Source of the DNA: Novosphingobium umbonatum
Lineage (GTDB): Bacteria; Pseudomonadota; Alphaproteobacteria; Sphingomonadales; Sphingomonadaceae
DNA: 64,000 nt
NCBI RefSeq assembly: GCF_004005905.1
Contig: NZ_SACO01000005.1
Coordinates: forward strand, 1-64,000
Reading direction: 5' to 3'
The position numbers were made by a program, and so were the translations under genes. Below are positions 9,608 to 17,459 of the stretch, piece after piece; the first letter of the stretch is position 1; each line of letters opens with the position of its first letter. The notes beneath the pieces are model-generated. The model worked only from the letters and a program-made list of their open reading frames with translations. It had not been told where the DNA came from and did not search any database.

Positions 9608-9997
9608 TCAGGCGCTCAGGGCAAAAATCTTCTCACTCATGGCAGGGCTGATCTCGCCATGCTCCAGCAGGTATTGAAACAGCGCGCCGCCGAGTTTGAT
9701 AAGGGCGTCCTGTTCCACATCGTCGCCACCGCGACTCAGGAAAGCCCAAGCGGTCGCGATTGAACGGGCATAGATACTGTCCAGGCTTTCGGCATCAGGC
9801 CGTCCTTCGCCGGTCAAAAGCCAGTTTGCGCTCACGCCATAAACCCGGCTGAAGGCGAGGATCGCCGAGGCCGGAGGCTCACGCCCCTTTTCATAATTGA
9901 CCAAGGCGCCGTGCGAAATGCCGATCGCTTCTGCGACATCGGTTTGCTTAAGCCCTTTGGCCTTCCGGATCTCCAGAAAACGCGCGCCGATGCTCAT
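9608..9997 (-). CDS. XRE-family helix-turn-helix transcriptional repressor
   Basis: 129 residues from the ATG at 9997. Upstream in-frame extension to 10084 would run through the operator array and is less likely. The lambda-repressor-type HTH covers about residues 5-62, with KGLKQTDVAEAIGISHGALVNYEKG as the helix-turn-helix and 'YGVSANWLLTGEG' closing the domain, as in Cro/CI-type regulators. The C-terminal half (about 70-129) is helical, without a peptidase motif, so SOS-type self-cleavage is not expected. It is transcribed divergently from the excisionase-like genes, with an ACTC/GAGT repeat array in between. This fits a repressor of both itself and the recombination module. Confidence 0.85.
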   Translation of the reverse strand: MSIGARFLEIRKAKGLKQTDVAEAIGISHGALVNYEKGREPPASAILAFSRVYGVSANWLLTGEGRPDAESLDSIYARSIATAWAFLSRGGDDVEQDALIKLGGALFQYLLEHGEISPAMSEKIFALSA

Positions 9998-10027
9998 CCT
10001 GCACCCGTGCACGATTCCGCCTTGACG

Positions 10028-10077
10028 AAACTCACAAACATGAGTTACTCCAATAATTGTGAGTTTCTGCCAAACTC
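10028..10077. promoter_or_regulatory. Operator array in the divergent region of the XRE repressor
   Basis: Five alternating half-sites with core ACTC/GAGT lie at 10030-10033, 10042-10045, 10047-10050, 10061-10064 and 10074-10077. They form overlapping dyads: AAACTCACAA (10028-10037) is a perfect inverted repeat of TTGTGAGTTT (10057-10066), GAGT-t-ACTC is centred at 10046, and GAGTTT-ctgcc-AAACTC spans 10061-10077. The position between the repressor start (9997) and the start at 10108 makes this the natural binding site of the XRE protein. Binding is inferred. Confidence 0.7.
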
Positions 10078-10107
10078 CAATCATAAACTACTACAGAGGT
10101 GCTAGTC

Positions 10108-10347
10108 ATGCAATTGCTGACACTGCCAAAGCTGGCCGCGCGCAGCGGTTGGCCGGAGTCTCGCGTCCGTCGCATGGTCGCGCGGGGTCTGCTCTCCCAT
10201 ATTCGCGTCAACGGTCGGCTCCTTCTGCCGGAAACCGCCATCGAAGATTATGTGGCAAACCACTTCGTGGCCGCCGCAGGTCGGTCAACCCCGATGGGGC
10301 GGCTCACCCTGGCCAGTTCCGCGCAAGACCCCGATCCCAGAAACTAA
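10108..10347 (+). CDS. Small excisionase-like / AlpA-type HTH protein
   Basis: 79 residues from ATG 10108, preceded by AGAGG eight bases upstream; a GTG at 10099 is an alternative. The sequence 'LTLPKLAARSGWPESRVRRMVARGLLSHIRVNGRLLLPETAIEDYV' has the layout of a MerR/excisionase winged helix: HTH followed by a wing ending in an 'I.R..L' strand. Small proteins of this kind often act as recombination directionality factors or activators next to tyrosine integrases. It is first in a three-gene unit with the next small protein and the integrase, and sits directly behind the operator array. Confidence 0.65.
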   Translation: MQLLTLPKLAARSGWPESRVRRMVARGLLSHIRVNGRLLLPETAIEDYVANHFVAAAGRSTPMGRLTLASSAQDPDPRN

Positions 10348-10366
10348 CCAATGAGGAGCTCTTGGA

Positions 10367-10738
10367 ATGGCTGTCCTCTCATCCATTCTCGATTCCGGGA
10401 AGCCGCCCAGCGAATGGGTTGAGTTGCTGTCCACCCGGGGTCTCGTCATTTCCGAACGAGCATTGCGCGAGAAGGCCAACCGCATCGGTGCCTTCCACCG
10501 GCTCGGGCGGAACATGATCATTACCGCCGATCAGATCGACCAAATTCTGGAATATCGCAAACCATGCCCCTCGAACCGTTCCGCAGAGGCCCCACGTGGT
10601 GGGCGCGCGGGCGCGTCGAATATCTCGGCGCTCCCATCACCGACTACTATCGATGCAGCACTGGAGCATCTGAAGAAGCAGGCGCGTGGGACTGGTGCCG
10701 TGCCGAGGAAGAGAGGCAAATACGTCGCCACGTCCTAG
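10367..10738 (+). CDS. Small DNA-binding-like protein overlapping the integrase gene
   Basis: 123 residues, preceded by a good AGGAG site. The first 65 residues ('WVELLSTRGLVISERALREKANRIGAFHRLGRNMIITADQIDQIL') resemble a winged helix like that of excisionase-type proteins. The tail starting at 'CPSN' is low-complexity and basic. The last 175 bases are read in another frame as the N-terminus of the integrase, so this stretch may code for two proteins. I recall similar proteins with a C-(R/P)-S-N tail near rhizobial and sphingomonad integrases, but a precise family name is not certain. Likely job: regulation or directionality of recombination. Confidence 0.6.
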   Translation: MAVLSSILDSGKPPSEWVELLSTRGLVISERALREKANRIGAFHRLGRNMIITADQIDQILEYRKPCPSNRSAEAPRGGRAGASNISALPSPTTIDAALEHLKKQARGTGAVPRKRGKYVATS

Positions 10739-11694
10739 GCGAGGATGCTGAGACGCAGCCGCCTGCCAAGTTCACATTCGCTGATGCTGTGCTTCTCTAC
10801 AAGCCGAGCGAAGCGGATGCTGGGTATCTCGTTCCAATCCTGACCAAGCTTGGCTCGATGGCTGTCGCAGACATTACGCCCAAACTCGTGCGTGAACTGG
10901 GCGGGGAACTCTACCCAAAGGCATCGGCAGACACGTGGGTGCGCCATGTCGTGACGCCCGTTCGCTCTGTCATCAACAATGCGCATGACCTTGGCCACTG
11001 CGCCCCGATTCGCATCAAGGGCTATTCCAAAGAGGAGCGAGTCGCACAGGATCTCAAGCGCGGTCGAAAAAGCCGGGTCAAGAAGACGCCAGGAAGCTGG
11101 GAATGGCTGCTCAAATTCCGCCAGCACGCGCCGCGGCGTCACGCTGCACTGGCCATGTTCATGTTCATGACGGGGGCGCGGATCAGCCAGGCCGTGGCGA
11201 TGCATCCCGACCGTCATTTGAGGCTGGATCAGAACATGGTCTGCATCCCGGCGGCCAAAGGGCACGATGACCGCTGGATCACGGTTCCGCAGGAATTGGT
11301 CAGGGAACTGGCGTCGCTGCCTCGACTTTATCCGCGCGGGTTCGAGCGCACACAGGATAATCTGAGGGTCTTCGGTTTTGCAGACCGATCAAGCCCTCGA
11401 AAGGGTTGGGCCAAGGCCTGTAAACTGGCTGGCATCGATCTGCTGCCATTTCACGCCGCCGGGCGACATGGCTTCGGTCAGGAAATGAACGTGCGGCAGG
11501 GCATCGACGAGAAGGCTGCGGGTGAATTCGGGGGGTGGTCCGACACCAGTCTGATGCGCAGAACTTATACCCACGCCGAGCAGACGGCCGAGAAAATTCA
11601 CGAGGCGCAATTGCGCGGCCTACGGGCCGCCGAGGAGCGTACCAAGCTGACTCTGTTCAGCGCAGGCGCCAGCAAAAGGAAGGAGAGAGCGTGA
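10564..11694 (+). CDS. Tyrosine recombinase / site-specific integrase
   Basis: 376 residues. The C-terminal catalytic domain (about 180-345) has the tyrosine-recombinase residues: Arg206 in TGARISQ, a Lys near 232, His297 and Arg301 in FHAAGRHGF, Trp325 in GGW and the nucleophile Tyr335 in RRTYTHA. The His-to-Arg spacing is one residue longer than the canonical HxxR, a variant I recall in related integrases. The N-terminal part (WWARGRVE...YYRCSTGA) looks like the arm-binding region, so the start inside the preceding gene appears genuine. The gene points to tRNA-Val 126 bases away, the usual arrangement for an island integrase. Confidence 0.9.
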   Translation: MPLEPFRRGPTWWARGRVEYLGAPITDYYRCSTGASEEAGAWDWCRAEEERQIRRHVLGEDAETQPPAKFTFADAVLLYKPSEADAGYLVPILTKLGSMAVADITPKLVRELGGELYPKASADTWVRHVVTPVRSVINNAHDLGHCAPIRIKGYSKEERVAQDLKRGRKSRVKKTPGSWEWLLKFRQHAPRRHAALAMFMFMTGARISQAVAMHPDRHLRLDQNMVCIPAAKGHDDRWITVPQELVRELASLPRLYPRGFERTQDNLRVFGFADRSSPRKGWAKACKLAGIDLLPFHAAGRHGFGQEMNVRQGIDEKAAGEFGGWSDTSLMRRTYTHAEQTAEKIHEAQLRGLRAAEERTKLTLFSAGASKRKERA

Positions 11695-11790
11695 TGGCCG
11701 TGTACGCGATTTGTACGGGCTCGATGCGAAATGAGGCGTTTGTTCTCGTTATTTTCCGCTTTGAAAATTCTTTCGGGAAAATCCGTTTCC

Positions 11791-11819
11791 ATAAAATCCC
11801 CTTGTTTCAGAGGGTTTTA
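11791..11819 (-). terminator. Hairpin just 3' of tRNA-Val
   Basis: ATAAAATCCC at 11791-11800 pairs with GGGTTTTAT at 11812-11820 with one bulged base. Read on the minus strand, the hairpin follows the CCA end of tRNA-Val immediately and could terminate its transcript. It also lies next to the presumed attR of the island. Confidence 0.45.
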
Positions 11820-11894
11820 TGGTGGGCGCGGCAGGGATTGAACCTGCGACCCCACCCGTGTGAAGGGTGTGCTCTACCACTGAGCTACGCGCCC
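11820..11894 (-). tRNA. tRNA-Val (anticodon CAC)
   Basis: The minus strand folds into a complete cloverleaf. The acceptor stem GGGCGCG pairs with CGCGCCC, the D-arm is GCTC...GAGC, and the anticodon loop TTCACAC gives anticodon CAC (codon GTG). The T-arm contains GGTTCAATCC. The 3' CCA is encoded. Its 3' half is the likely integration site used by the adjacent recombinase. Confidence 0.95.
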
Positions 11895-12000
11895 GCTGGC
11901 TGGTGAAGTTGGCTTCGTGTCGAAGCGTCTTCGTTGCCGGGAGCCGCGCCTCTAAAGGGGTTTGTTTCCGTTGACAAGTGGGTAATGCAAATTATTTCGC

Positions 12001-12315
12001 ATGGGCATGACAGAAGAAACCACCACGCCCGCTCCCGTCGCCTCCACCGGCGCCGATTGTCCCCCCGATCGCCTGGCGATCAACCCCACCAGCCCTTTCT
12101 TTGATGTCGACAAGCTGCAGCGCGGCATCGGCATCCGCTTCAAGGGCGTGGTGCGCAAGAATGTCGAGGAATATTGCATTTCCGAAGGCTGGGTCCGCGT
12201 TCAGGCGGGCAAGAGCATGGACCGCAAGGGTAACCCGCTGACCATCAAGCTCAATGGTCCGGTCGAGGCATGGTATGAAGATCTGGGCGATGACGCGCCC
12301 GTGGCCAAGCTCTGA
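12001..12315 (+). CDS. DUF3297 family protein
   Basis: 104 residues (an ATG at 12007 is an equally possible start; no strong ribosome site is visible). The core 'DRLAINPTSPFFDVDKLQRGIGIRFKGVVRKNVEEYCISEGWVRVQAGKSMDRKGNPLTIKLNGPVEAWYED' is the DUF3297 pattern found in many proteobacteria. Function is unknown. No signal peptide or membrane segment. First chromosomal gene outside the island, followed by a strong terminator. Confidence 0.8.
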   Translation: MGMTEETTTPAPVASTGADCPPDRLAINPTSPFFDVDKLQRGIGIRFKGVVRKNVEEYCISEGWVRVQAGKSMDRKGNPLTIKLNGPVEAWYEDLGDDAPVAKL

Positions 12316-12340
12316 TCTCTTTTTGGCGTTCAAACACGAA

Positions 12341-12376
12341 GGGCCGGGGAAGCATCCGCTTTCCCGGCCCTTTCGC
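12341..12376 (+). terminator. Rho-independent terminator after the DUF3297 gene
   Basis: GGGCCGGGGAAGC (12341-12353) pairs with GCTTTCCCGGCCC (12358-12370) with one wobble; a short T stretch follows. Confidence 0.8.
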
Positions 12377-12402
12377 GTCGACTTTACTGATTCGTTGCCA
12401 GC

Positions 12403-12684
12403 TTAGCGGTGACGGGTTGTGCGGGCGATGATGTCGCCAATGGGATCGTTAACGGGATTGGGGTGCTCCGATGCCGAATCGGCATTGGCGTTCAACGGCG
12501 CGCTGCGCGTGCTGAGCGGGGCATGGTTTTCCTTGGCGGCCACCGTGGCTGCGGCCAGTTTAACCGTGCGGCCGCTGGTCACATCGGTGAAGTGAATGGA
12601 TTCGCGGGCCATCACCGGCGTGGCGATCAGGGCGAGCGAAAGGCTGGCTGCCACCAGGGGCAGAAGGGGAGTGCGTTGCGTCAT
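12403..12684 (-). CDS. Small exported protein of unknown function
   Basis: 93 residues. It begins with a clear Sec signal peptide (MTQRTPLLPLVAASLSLALIATPVMA, cleavage likely after AMA/VMA near residue 26). The mature part of about 67 residues is polar and Ala/Asn-rich ('ESIHFTDVTSGRTVKLAAATVAAKE') without cysteines or a recognisable domain. It is a single gene with a terminator on its 3' side, facing the DUF3297 gene. Probably periplasmic; function not inferable. Confidence 0.55.
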   Translation of the reverse strand: MTQRTPLLPLVAASLSLALIATPVMARESIHFTDVTSGRTVKLAAATVAAKENHAPLSTRSAPLNANADSASEHPNPVNDPIGDIIARTTRHR

Positions 12685-12886
12685 AGGTAAATATTACGGA
12701 GCTTTCGGTTAGGGATGCCTCCCCAAGCATGGTTGCTATGGAGTTAACGATAGAATCCCGCTCTGGTTCCGAAAGCTTCGGTGGGGCAGGCTTAGACCCG
12801 CCCTTTGCCGGAATTTCGCAGTTTGGGACGGCAGGCACGCGCCCTTTTGCTTGCCAAGTGGCTGCCTTGGGGGCAGGGCTGCAATC

Positions 12887-14269
12887 ATGTCCCGTCAAGT
12901 TATCATCATCGGCCGACCCAATGTCGGCAAGTCCACCCTGTTTAACCGCCTCGTTGGCAAGAAGCTGGCGTTGGTGGACGATCAGCCCGGCGTGACGCGC
13001 GACCGCCGTTTTGGCGAAGCGCATCTGCTGGGGCTGGATTTCACCATCGTCGACACCGCCGGTTGGGAAGAGGAAGATCCCACCAGCCTTTCCGGCCGTA
13101 TGCGTATGCAGACCATGGCCGCGCTGGAAGGCGCCGATGTCGCGCTGTTTGTCGTCGACGCGCGCCATGGCATCACCCCGCTGGACGATGAAATCGGCCG
13201 CTATCTGCGTGAACAGAAGGTGCCGGTGATTCTGGTCGCCAACAAGGCCGAAGGCCGCGCGGGCGAGGGTGGCTATTACGAATCCTATACTTTGGGCATG
13301 GGCGATCCCGTGGCCATCAGCGCCGAGCATGGCGAAGGCATGGCCGAATTGTTCGAGGCCCTGCTGCCCTTCTTCAACGAGGATGATGAGGAGGAAGGCC
13401 TTCCCCCCATCGATCCAGAGGACGAGGAAGCGCTCAACCGCGCGCCATTGAAGCTGGCCATCGTGGGGCGTCCCAATGCGGGCAAGTCCACCACCATCAA
13501 CGCCCTGCTGGGCGAGGATCGCCTGCTGACCGGCCCTGAAGCGGGGATTACCCGCGATTCGATCGCCATCGATTGGGAATGGCAGGACCCCAAGACCGAC
13601 GAAATCCGCCCCATCCGCCTGATCGACACCGCCGGTATGCGCAAGAAATCGCTGGTGGTGGAAAAGCTGGAAAAGCTGGCCGTGGCCGATGCGCGCCATG
13701 CGGTCGACTTTGCCGAAGTGGTGGTGCTGATGCTGGATGCCACCCGCGGGCTGGAGCATCAGGATCTGAAGATCGCCAGCCTTGTGCTGGAAGAAGGCCG
13801 CGCCTTGATGATTGTCATCAACAAATGGGACGTGGCCGAGGACGCCTCGGGCCTGTTCAATGGCATTCGCGCCGCGCTGGACGAAGGTCTGGCGCAGGTG
13901 AAGGGCTTGCCGGTGCTGGCGGTTTCGGCGCGCACGGGCAAGGGGCTGGACCAGATGATCGCCACGGCGTTTGAACTGCGTTCGGCATGGAGCAAGCGCG
14001 TGCCTACCGCCGCTCTCAACCGCTGGTTCGACAGCGCGCTTTCGGCCAATCCGCCGCCAGCGCCCGGTGGCAAGCGGATCAAGCTGCGTTACATCACCCA
14101 GGCCAAGACCCGTCCGCCAAGCTTCATCCTGTTTGGCACGCGTCTGGATGCCCTACCCAAGAGCTATGAGCGCTATCTGACCAACAGCATCCGGCGCGAT
14201 CTGGGCTTTAATGCGGTGCCGGTGCGTTTGACGCTGCGTATGCCCAAAAATCCGTTCAAGAAGGACTGA
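12887..14269 (+). CDS. der: Ribosome-associated double GTPase Der (EngA)
   Basis: 460 residues from ATG 12887 (MSRQVIIIGRPNVGKST). Two tandem G domains are seen. The first has GRPNVGKST near residue 8-16, DTAG near 56 and NKAE near 120; the second has GRPNAGKST near 195, DTAG near 250 and NKWD near 315. A C-terminal KH-like domain with 'KLRYITQAKTRPPSFILFGTR' follows. Der is essential for maturation of the 50S ribosomal subunit. In many bacteria it lies downstream of bamB; here bamB is about 44 kb away in the same window. A terminator hairpin follows directly. Confidence 0.97.
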   Translation: MSRQVIIIGRPNVGKSTLFNRLVGKKLALVDDQPGVTRDRRFGEAHLLGLDFTIVDTAGWEEEDPTSLSGRMRMQTMAALEGADVALFVVDARHGITPLDDEIGRYLREQKVPVILVANKAEGRAGEGGYYESYTLGMGDPVAISAEHGEGMAELFEALLPFFNEDDEEEGLPPIDPEDEEALNRAPLKLAIVGRPNAGKSTTINALLGEDRLLTGPEAGITRDSIAIDWEWQDPKTDEIRPIRLIDTAGMRKKSLVVEKLEKLAVADARHAVDFAEVVVLMLDATRGLEHQDLKIASLVLEEGRALMIVINKWDVAEDASGLFNGIRAALDEGLAQVKGLPVLAVSARTGKGLDQMIATAFELRSAWSKRVPTAALNRWFDSALSANPPPAPGGKRIKLRYITQAKTRPPSFILFGTRLDALPKSYERYLTNSIRRDLGFNAVPVRLTLRMPKNPFKKD

Positions 14270-14276
14270 CGCCTCG

Positions 14277-14302
14277 AAGGGGGCGCCGCGATGCGCCCCT
14301 TT
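14277..14302 (+). terminator. Terminator after der
   Basis: AAGGGGGCGC (14277-14286) pairs with GCGCCCCTTT (14293-14302) around a 6-base loop. The 3' side reaches the stop codon of the convergent gene, so it may serve both. Confidence 0.65.
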
Positions 14303-14741
14303 AGGCCGAAAGAGCGATCAGGCTCTGCGACTGGCTGCTCAGCGCTTGCCGCATCAACGTGCTGAGCGCGGCTTTTTGCGCGTCGGTCATGTTGCTGGCG
14401 GTGGCGCCGGCGAATTGCTCCTGCAGGCTGGCGACCCGTTTGTTGCCCGCCGTGTAAAGCGCGGTGATGGTCTGCGCCATGGCGGTTGCATCGCTGCTGG
14501 TGCCGGTGGAGAGCAGGGTGCTGGCGCTGCTTGCCGAACTGGAACTGGCGGTGCCCAGCAAAGTGGCAACGCGGTTGCTGGCATTGGTGCTTTTGATCGC
14601 GCTGGCGATTGTGCTGGTGCTTGACCCGCTGTTGCTCAAACCACTGGCCAGACTGCCACTGGCAGCTTTCAACGCATTCAACTGCTTATAGGTGGCGTTG
14701 AGAGCCGAGGTGATACCGGTCGCGCTGGAAATGGTGGTCAT
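14301..14741 (-). CDS. Ser/Ala-rich protein of unknown function
   Basis: 146 residues composed mostly of Ser, Ala, Thr and Leu with very few charged residues. No signal peptide, membrane segment or catalytic motif is visible. The helical segments ('QTITALYTAGNKRVASLQEQFAG', 'MTDAQKAALSTLMRQALSSQSQSL') and low complexity are a little reminiscent of flagellar or hook-type secreted proteins, but no flagellar gene is nearby. It stands alone between der and the DUF418 gene. Codon use is similar to its neighbours, which supports a real gene. Confidence 0.5.
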   Translation of the reverse strand: MTTISSATGITSALNATYKQLNALKAASGSLASGLSNSGSSTSTIASAIKSTNASNRVATLLGTASSSSASSASTLLSTGTSSDATAMAQTITALYTAGNKRVASLQEQFAGATASNMTDAQKAALSTLMRQALSSQSQSLIALSA

Positions 14742-14820
14742 GGCAGATCGCTTTCACGCGAGGGACGCGGCAAGATATTGCCGGTATAGCGCATTAGCCT
14801 TGGCAGCCTGTTAGGGCGTA

Positions 14821-16086
14821 TTACGGGTTTTTGCGGAAGGGTAGGGCGCGAAACTCCACCAGACTGCGCCACAGCCATTCCAGCGGCCCTTGGCGGAAAT
14901 GCGCCAGCCAAGGTTTACTCCATGCCAGCATGGCCACCCATACGCCCAGCACCAGCCACAATTGTTGCGCATGGCCGATCCGGCCAAACAGGCCCGCACC
15001 CCAGCCATAGCAGAGCGCGGTCAGGCAAAGCGTGGTGCCGATATAATTGGTAAAAGCCATGCGCCCTGCCGCGATCAACCTTTGCCCCAAGGCATGACTC
15101 ACCAGACTCGGGGCAGCCAGCAGCAACATCGCGGCATAGGCCAGCGCCATCAGCAGATGTTCAGGCCCCGCCCAATAGGCCAGAATCGAGGGCATGGCCA
15201 AAGCGGGGAAATGGCGCGGCCAAGCCCATGCCAGCAAGCCGCCAGCCATGGCTCCCCCGATCACCAGGCCTGCCAAGGCCGTAACCCATAAGGCGCGGCG
15301 GCTCCATTGCCCCTGCCAAAAACCCAGCCGATACAGCGCCATGCCCAGCAGCATCAGCGGCAAAGTTTCGCCCATGCTGGCAAAAGCCATCACCAACGGC
15401 CAGAAAGGGGCATTGCGCAACTTGTCCGCCGCCATTGGCCAAAAGCCCAGCATGGCTTGCGCGCTATCCTGCATCGCCGCCGAGCGGGATTCGGCCCAGC
15501 CCTGCAACACATCATGCGCGGGAGGCGCGCCCAGCCTCGCCTGTTCCTCGGCCAGCACCAGCGGCAAATCGCCCAGGCCCCCCAGCAAGGCCCAGCCGAC
15601 AAAGCCCATCCCGCCGATCAGCAACAGCATGCGCGGCGGCCATGCCGCAAAGGCTAGAGCGATCAAGCCGCATAAAGCATAGACAAACAGCACATCGCCC
15701 CACCACAGCAGGACATAATGCAAATAGCCAAACAGGCCGAGCCATAGCAGCCGCCGCGCTTGCAGCATCATGCCGTTGCGCCCTGCCGCCTCCATCCGCT
15801 CGATAAACAACAGCATGGACGCGCCAAACAGCATGGTGAACAGCGCGCGCATCTTGCCCTCCACCAGCAGGAACAGCAGCGCAAAGGCGGTTTCATCCGC
15901 AGGGGGCGCAGGCAAGGGTCCGGTGGCGCTTAACAAAGACGGGGTCAGCGTGGCCAGTTTCGGCCCCGCAAACCCCGCCACATTGATCGCCACGATCCCC
16001 AACACCGCCAAGCCGCGCAGCAAGTCCAGCGTGGGCAGCCGCTCTGACGATAAGGGGGGTAAGTCGCTGTTATTCCTTGACAGCAA
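14821..16086 (-). CDS. DUF418 domain-containing (YeiB-like) membrane protein
   Basis: About 421 residues. It starts with the signature 'RLPTLDLLRGLAVLGI', has around ten hydrophobic segments and ends with the DUF418 region ('GRMAFTNYIGTTLCLTALCYGWGAGLFGRIG'). YeiB/DUF418 proteins are integral inner-membrane proteins; a transport or acyltransferase-like role is proposed but not established. The start is uncertain: no ATG lies in a plausible place. A TTG at 16086, overlapping the end of the upstream SPOR gene by 17 bases, is the best choice; an ATG at 16137 would overlap by 68 bases. It is likely co-transcribed with the SPOR gene. Confidence 0.75.
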   Translation of the reverse strand: MLSRNNSDLPPLSSERLPTLDLLRGLAVLGIVAINVAGFAGPKLATLTPSLLSATGPLPAPPADETAFALLFLLVEGKMRALFTMLFGASMLLFIERMEAAGRNGMMLQARRLLWLGLFGYLHYVLLWWGDVLFVYALCGLIALAFAAWPPRMLLLIGGMGFVGWALLGGLGDLPLVLAEEQARLGAPPAHDVLQGWAESRSAAMQDSAQAMLGFWPMAADKLRNAPFWPLVMAFASMGETLPLMLLGMALYRLGFWQGQWSRRALWVTALAGLVIGGAMAGGLLAWAWPRHFPALAMPSILAYWAGPEHLLMALAYAAMLLLAAPSLVSHALGQRLIAAGRMAFTNYIGTTLCLTALCYGWGAGLFGRIGHAQQLWLVLGVWVAMLAWSKPWLAHFRQGPLEWLWRSLVEFRALPFRKNP

Positions 16087-17257
16087 GGCAGCTGATACCC
16101 TTGGCCGACAATTGCGAGCAGGCGCTATGGGCGGCATCCTCGCTATAGCCAGCGGCCAGCAGGCGGTTGACCTTGCCGCTGGGCACATTCTGGCGGGCAT
16201 GGCCGGCCACTTGCGGCAGGGCCTTCACCTTGCCCCACAAGGCATCGGCATTGGCCGCAACGCCAAAGGCACCCAATTGCAGCTTCCACGATCCAGCGGC
16301 GAGCGCGGGGGCGGGTTTTGCCACTGGTTTGGGGGCCACCGGTTTTTCGGCAGGCGCACGGGGTGCTTCGGGCGCTTCGGCCTTGACCGGCACCTTGGCC
16401 TCTACCTTGGCCAAGACCGGAGCCTTGGTTTCCGCCTTGACCGGCGCGGGCTTGGGTGCAGGTTCGGCCTTGGTCGGGGTGGCCAGCTGCACCGCCTCGG
16501 GCGCGGGCTGGTTCACCGCTTCGGGCGGGGCCATACGCGCGGCGGGGCGGGCGGCGGGCGTCGGGGCCTTTACCGCAGGGGCCATGGCAACCGGCGTGCC
16601 CAAAGCGGTGGCGGTGGCCAGACGGTTGCGGTTGGCCTCGATCTGGGTCGCCAATTCGCTGGCCAGCGCGATGCCGCGTTGACGGTCCTCCATCGGGATA
16701 TATTGGTCCATTTGCGTCAGCGCCTGTTGCGCCACGCCAAGGGCTGGCACATCGGCATGGGGCTGTGCGGCCAGACTTTCCAGCGCATAGGCGCGCACCC
16801 AATCCTTGCTGACGCCATCGGCGTTGAAATAGGACAGGCCCATCAGATAAAGTGCGCTGCTGTTCCCGCGATCGGCACCGGCGCGCAGATAGGGCAGGGC
16901 GGCGGTCTTTTCTCCGCGTTGATACAGCAGCAAGCCGTAATTGTCGCCCGCCTGCGCATGGCCCTTGGCCGCCGCCTTGGCGTAAAGCATTTCGGCCTTC
17001 ACCATATCCTGCGGCACACCGCGACCCAGCTTGTAGGCTTGGCCCAGATTGAACAGGGCATCGGCATCGCCCTTGTCGGCATAGGGCTGCCATTCGCGCA
17101 GGGCGGTGGCGTAATCGCCGCGACTCCATGCATCCACACCGGTCTTGACATCGGCCTGCGCCGGAATGGTAAAGGCGGAAAAGGCGCCAACCACTGCAAC
17201 GGCCCCTAGACTCAGCTTAAGGCTCTTTCGCCCTGCCTTGGCCTTAAATCCCTGCAT
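16070..17257 (-). CDS. Exported Sel1/TPR-repeat protein with C-terminal SPOR domain
   Basis: 395 residues. The signal peptide is about residues 1-36 (KSLKLSLGAVAVVGAFSAFTIPAQA). Sel1-like/TPR repeats fill about 37-180 ('GDYATALREWQPYADKGDADALFNLGQAYKLGRGVPQD' and two more units). A long Pro/Ala/Lys-rich linker spans about 215-320. The C-terminal SPOR domain (about 322-395) starts with 'SWKLQLGAFG'. SPOR domains bind denuded peptidoglycan glycans at the division septum, so this protein probably acts in the periplasm in cell-wall remodelling. It is divergent from a second TPR-SPOR gene, the two starts being 202 bases apart. Confidence 0.85.
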   Translation of the reverse strand: MQGFKAKAGRKSLKLSLGAVAVVGAFSAFTIPAQADVKTGVDAWSRGDYATALREWQPYADKGDADALFNLGQAYKLGRGVPQDMVKAEMLYAKAAAKGHAQAGDNYGLLLYQRGEKTAALPYLRAGADRGNSSALYLMGLSYFNADGVSKDWVRAYALESLAAQPHADVPALGVAQQALTQMDQYIPMEDRQRGIALASELATQIEANRNRLATATALGTPVAMAPAVKAPTPAARPAARMAPPEAVNQPAPEAVQLATPTKAEPAPKPAPVKAETKAPVLAKVEAKVPVKAEAPEAPRAPAEKPVAPKPVAKPAPALAAGSWKLQLGAFGVAANADALWGKVKALPQVAGHARQNVPSGKVNRLLAAGYSEDAAHSACSQLSAKGISCLAVKE

Positions 17258-17459
17258 TGCCTAGAAATCCCTTATTTGCGCCCCGGTTTTCATTGTCAGC
17301 GACGCTTTAACCATCTGCGCGCATCCTGTCATGGCTTCCTTTCTTTTTTCTTACCTGCGCGGCCAACCCGCAAGGCGGCGTTAACCATAAGTTAGCCGCG
17401 CTCTGCAAAACATTAACCCGAGGTTCCGCCGTGGGCGGGAAGAGTAGGGACACATTTCC

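Larger units (their letters stand above)
1..11820. mobile_element. tRNA-Val-associated integrative element / defence island (right part)
   Basis: The stretch combines an IS3 remnant, a Druantia-type defence cassette, an XRE repressor with a divergent operator region, two small excisionase-like proteins and a tyrosine recombinase whose gene ends 126 bases from the 3' end of tRNA-Val(CAC). Tyrosine recombinases of genomic islands commonly use the 3' end of a tRNA gene as attachment site, and the genes beyond the tRNA are ordinary housekeeping genes. No second copy of the tRNA 3' end was found in the window, so the other attachment site should lie to the left of base 1. Boundaries are inferred. 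Confidence 0.7.

Noticed and set aside
11820..11894. A second tRNA 3'-end copy marking attL within the window
   Set aside because: No repeat of the tRNA-Val 3' half was found in bases 1-11,700; the left boundary must be outside.
12560..13759. 399-codon open frame antisense to der
   Set aside because: der is certain on the plus strand and the antisense protein has no recognisable pattern.
15770..17209. 479-codon open frame antisense to the Sel1-SPOR gene
   Set aside because: Its Gly/Arg-rich composition is the mirror of the Ala/Pro/Lys linker; no start signal.
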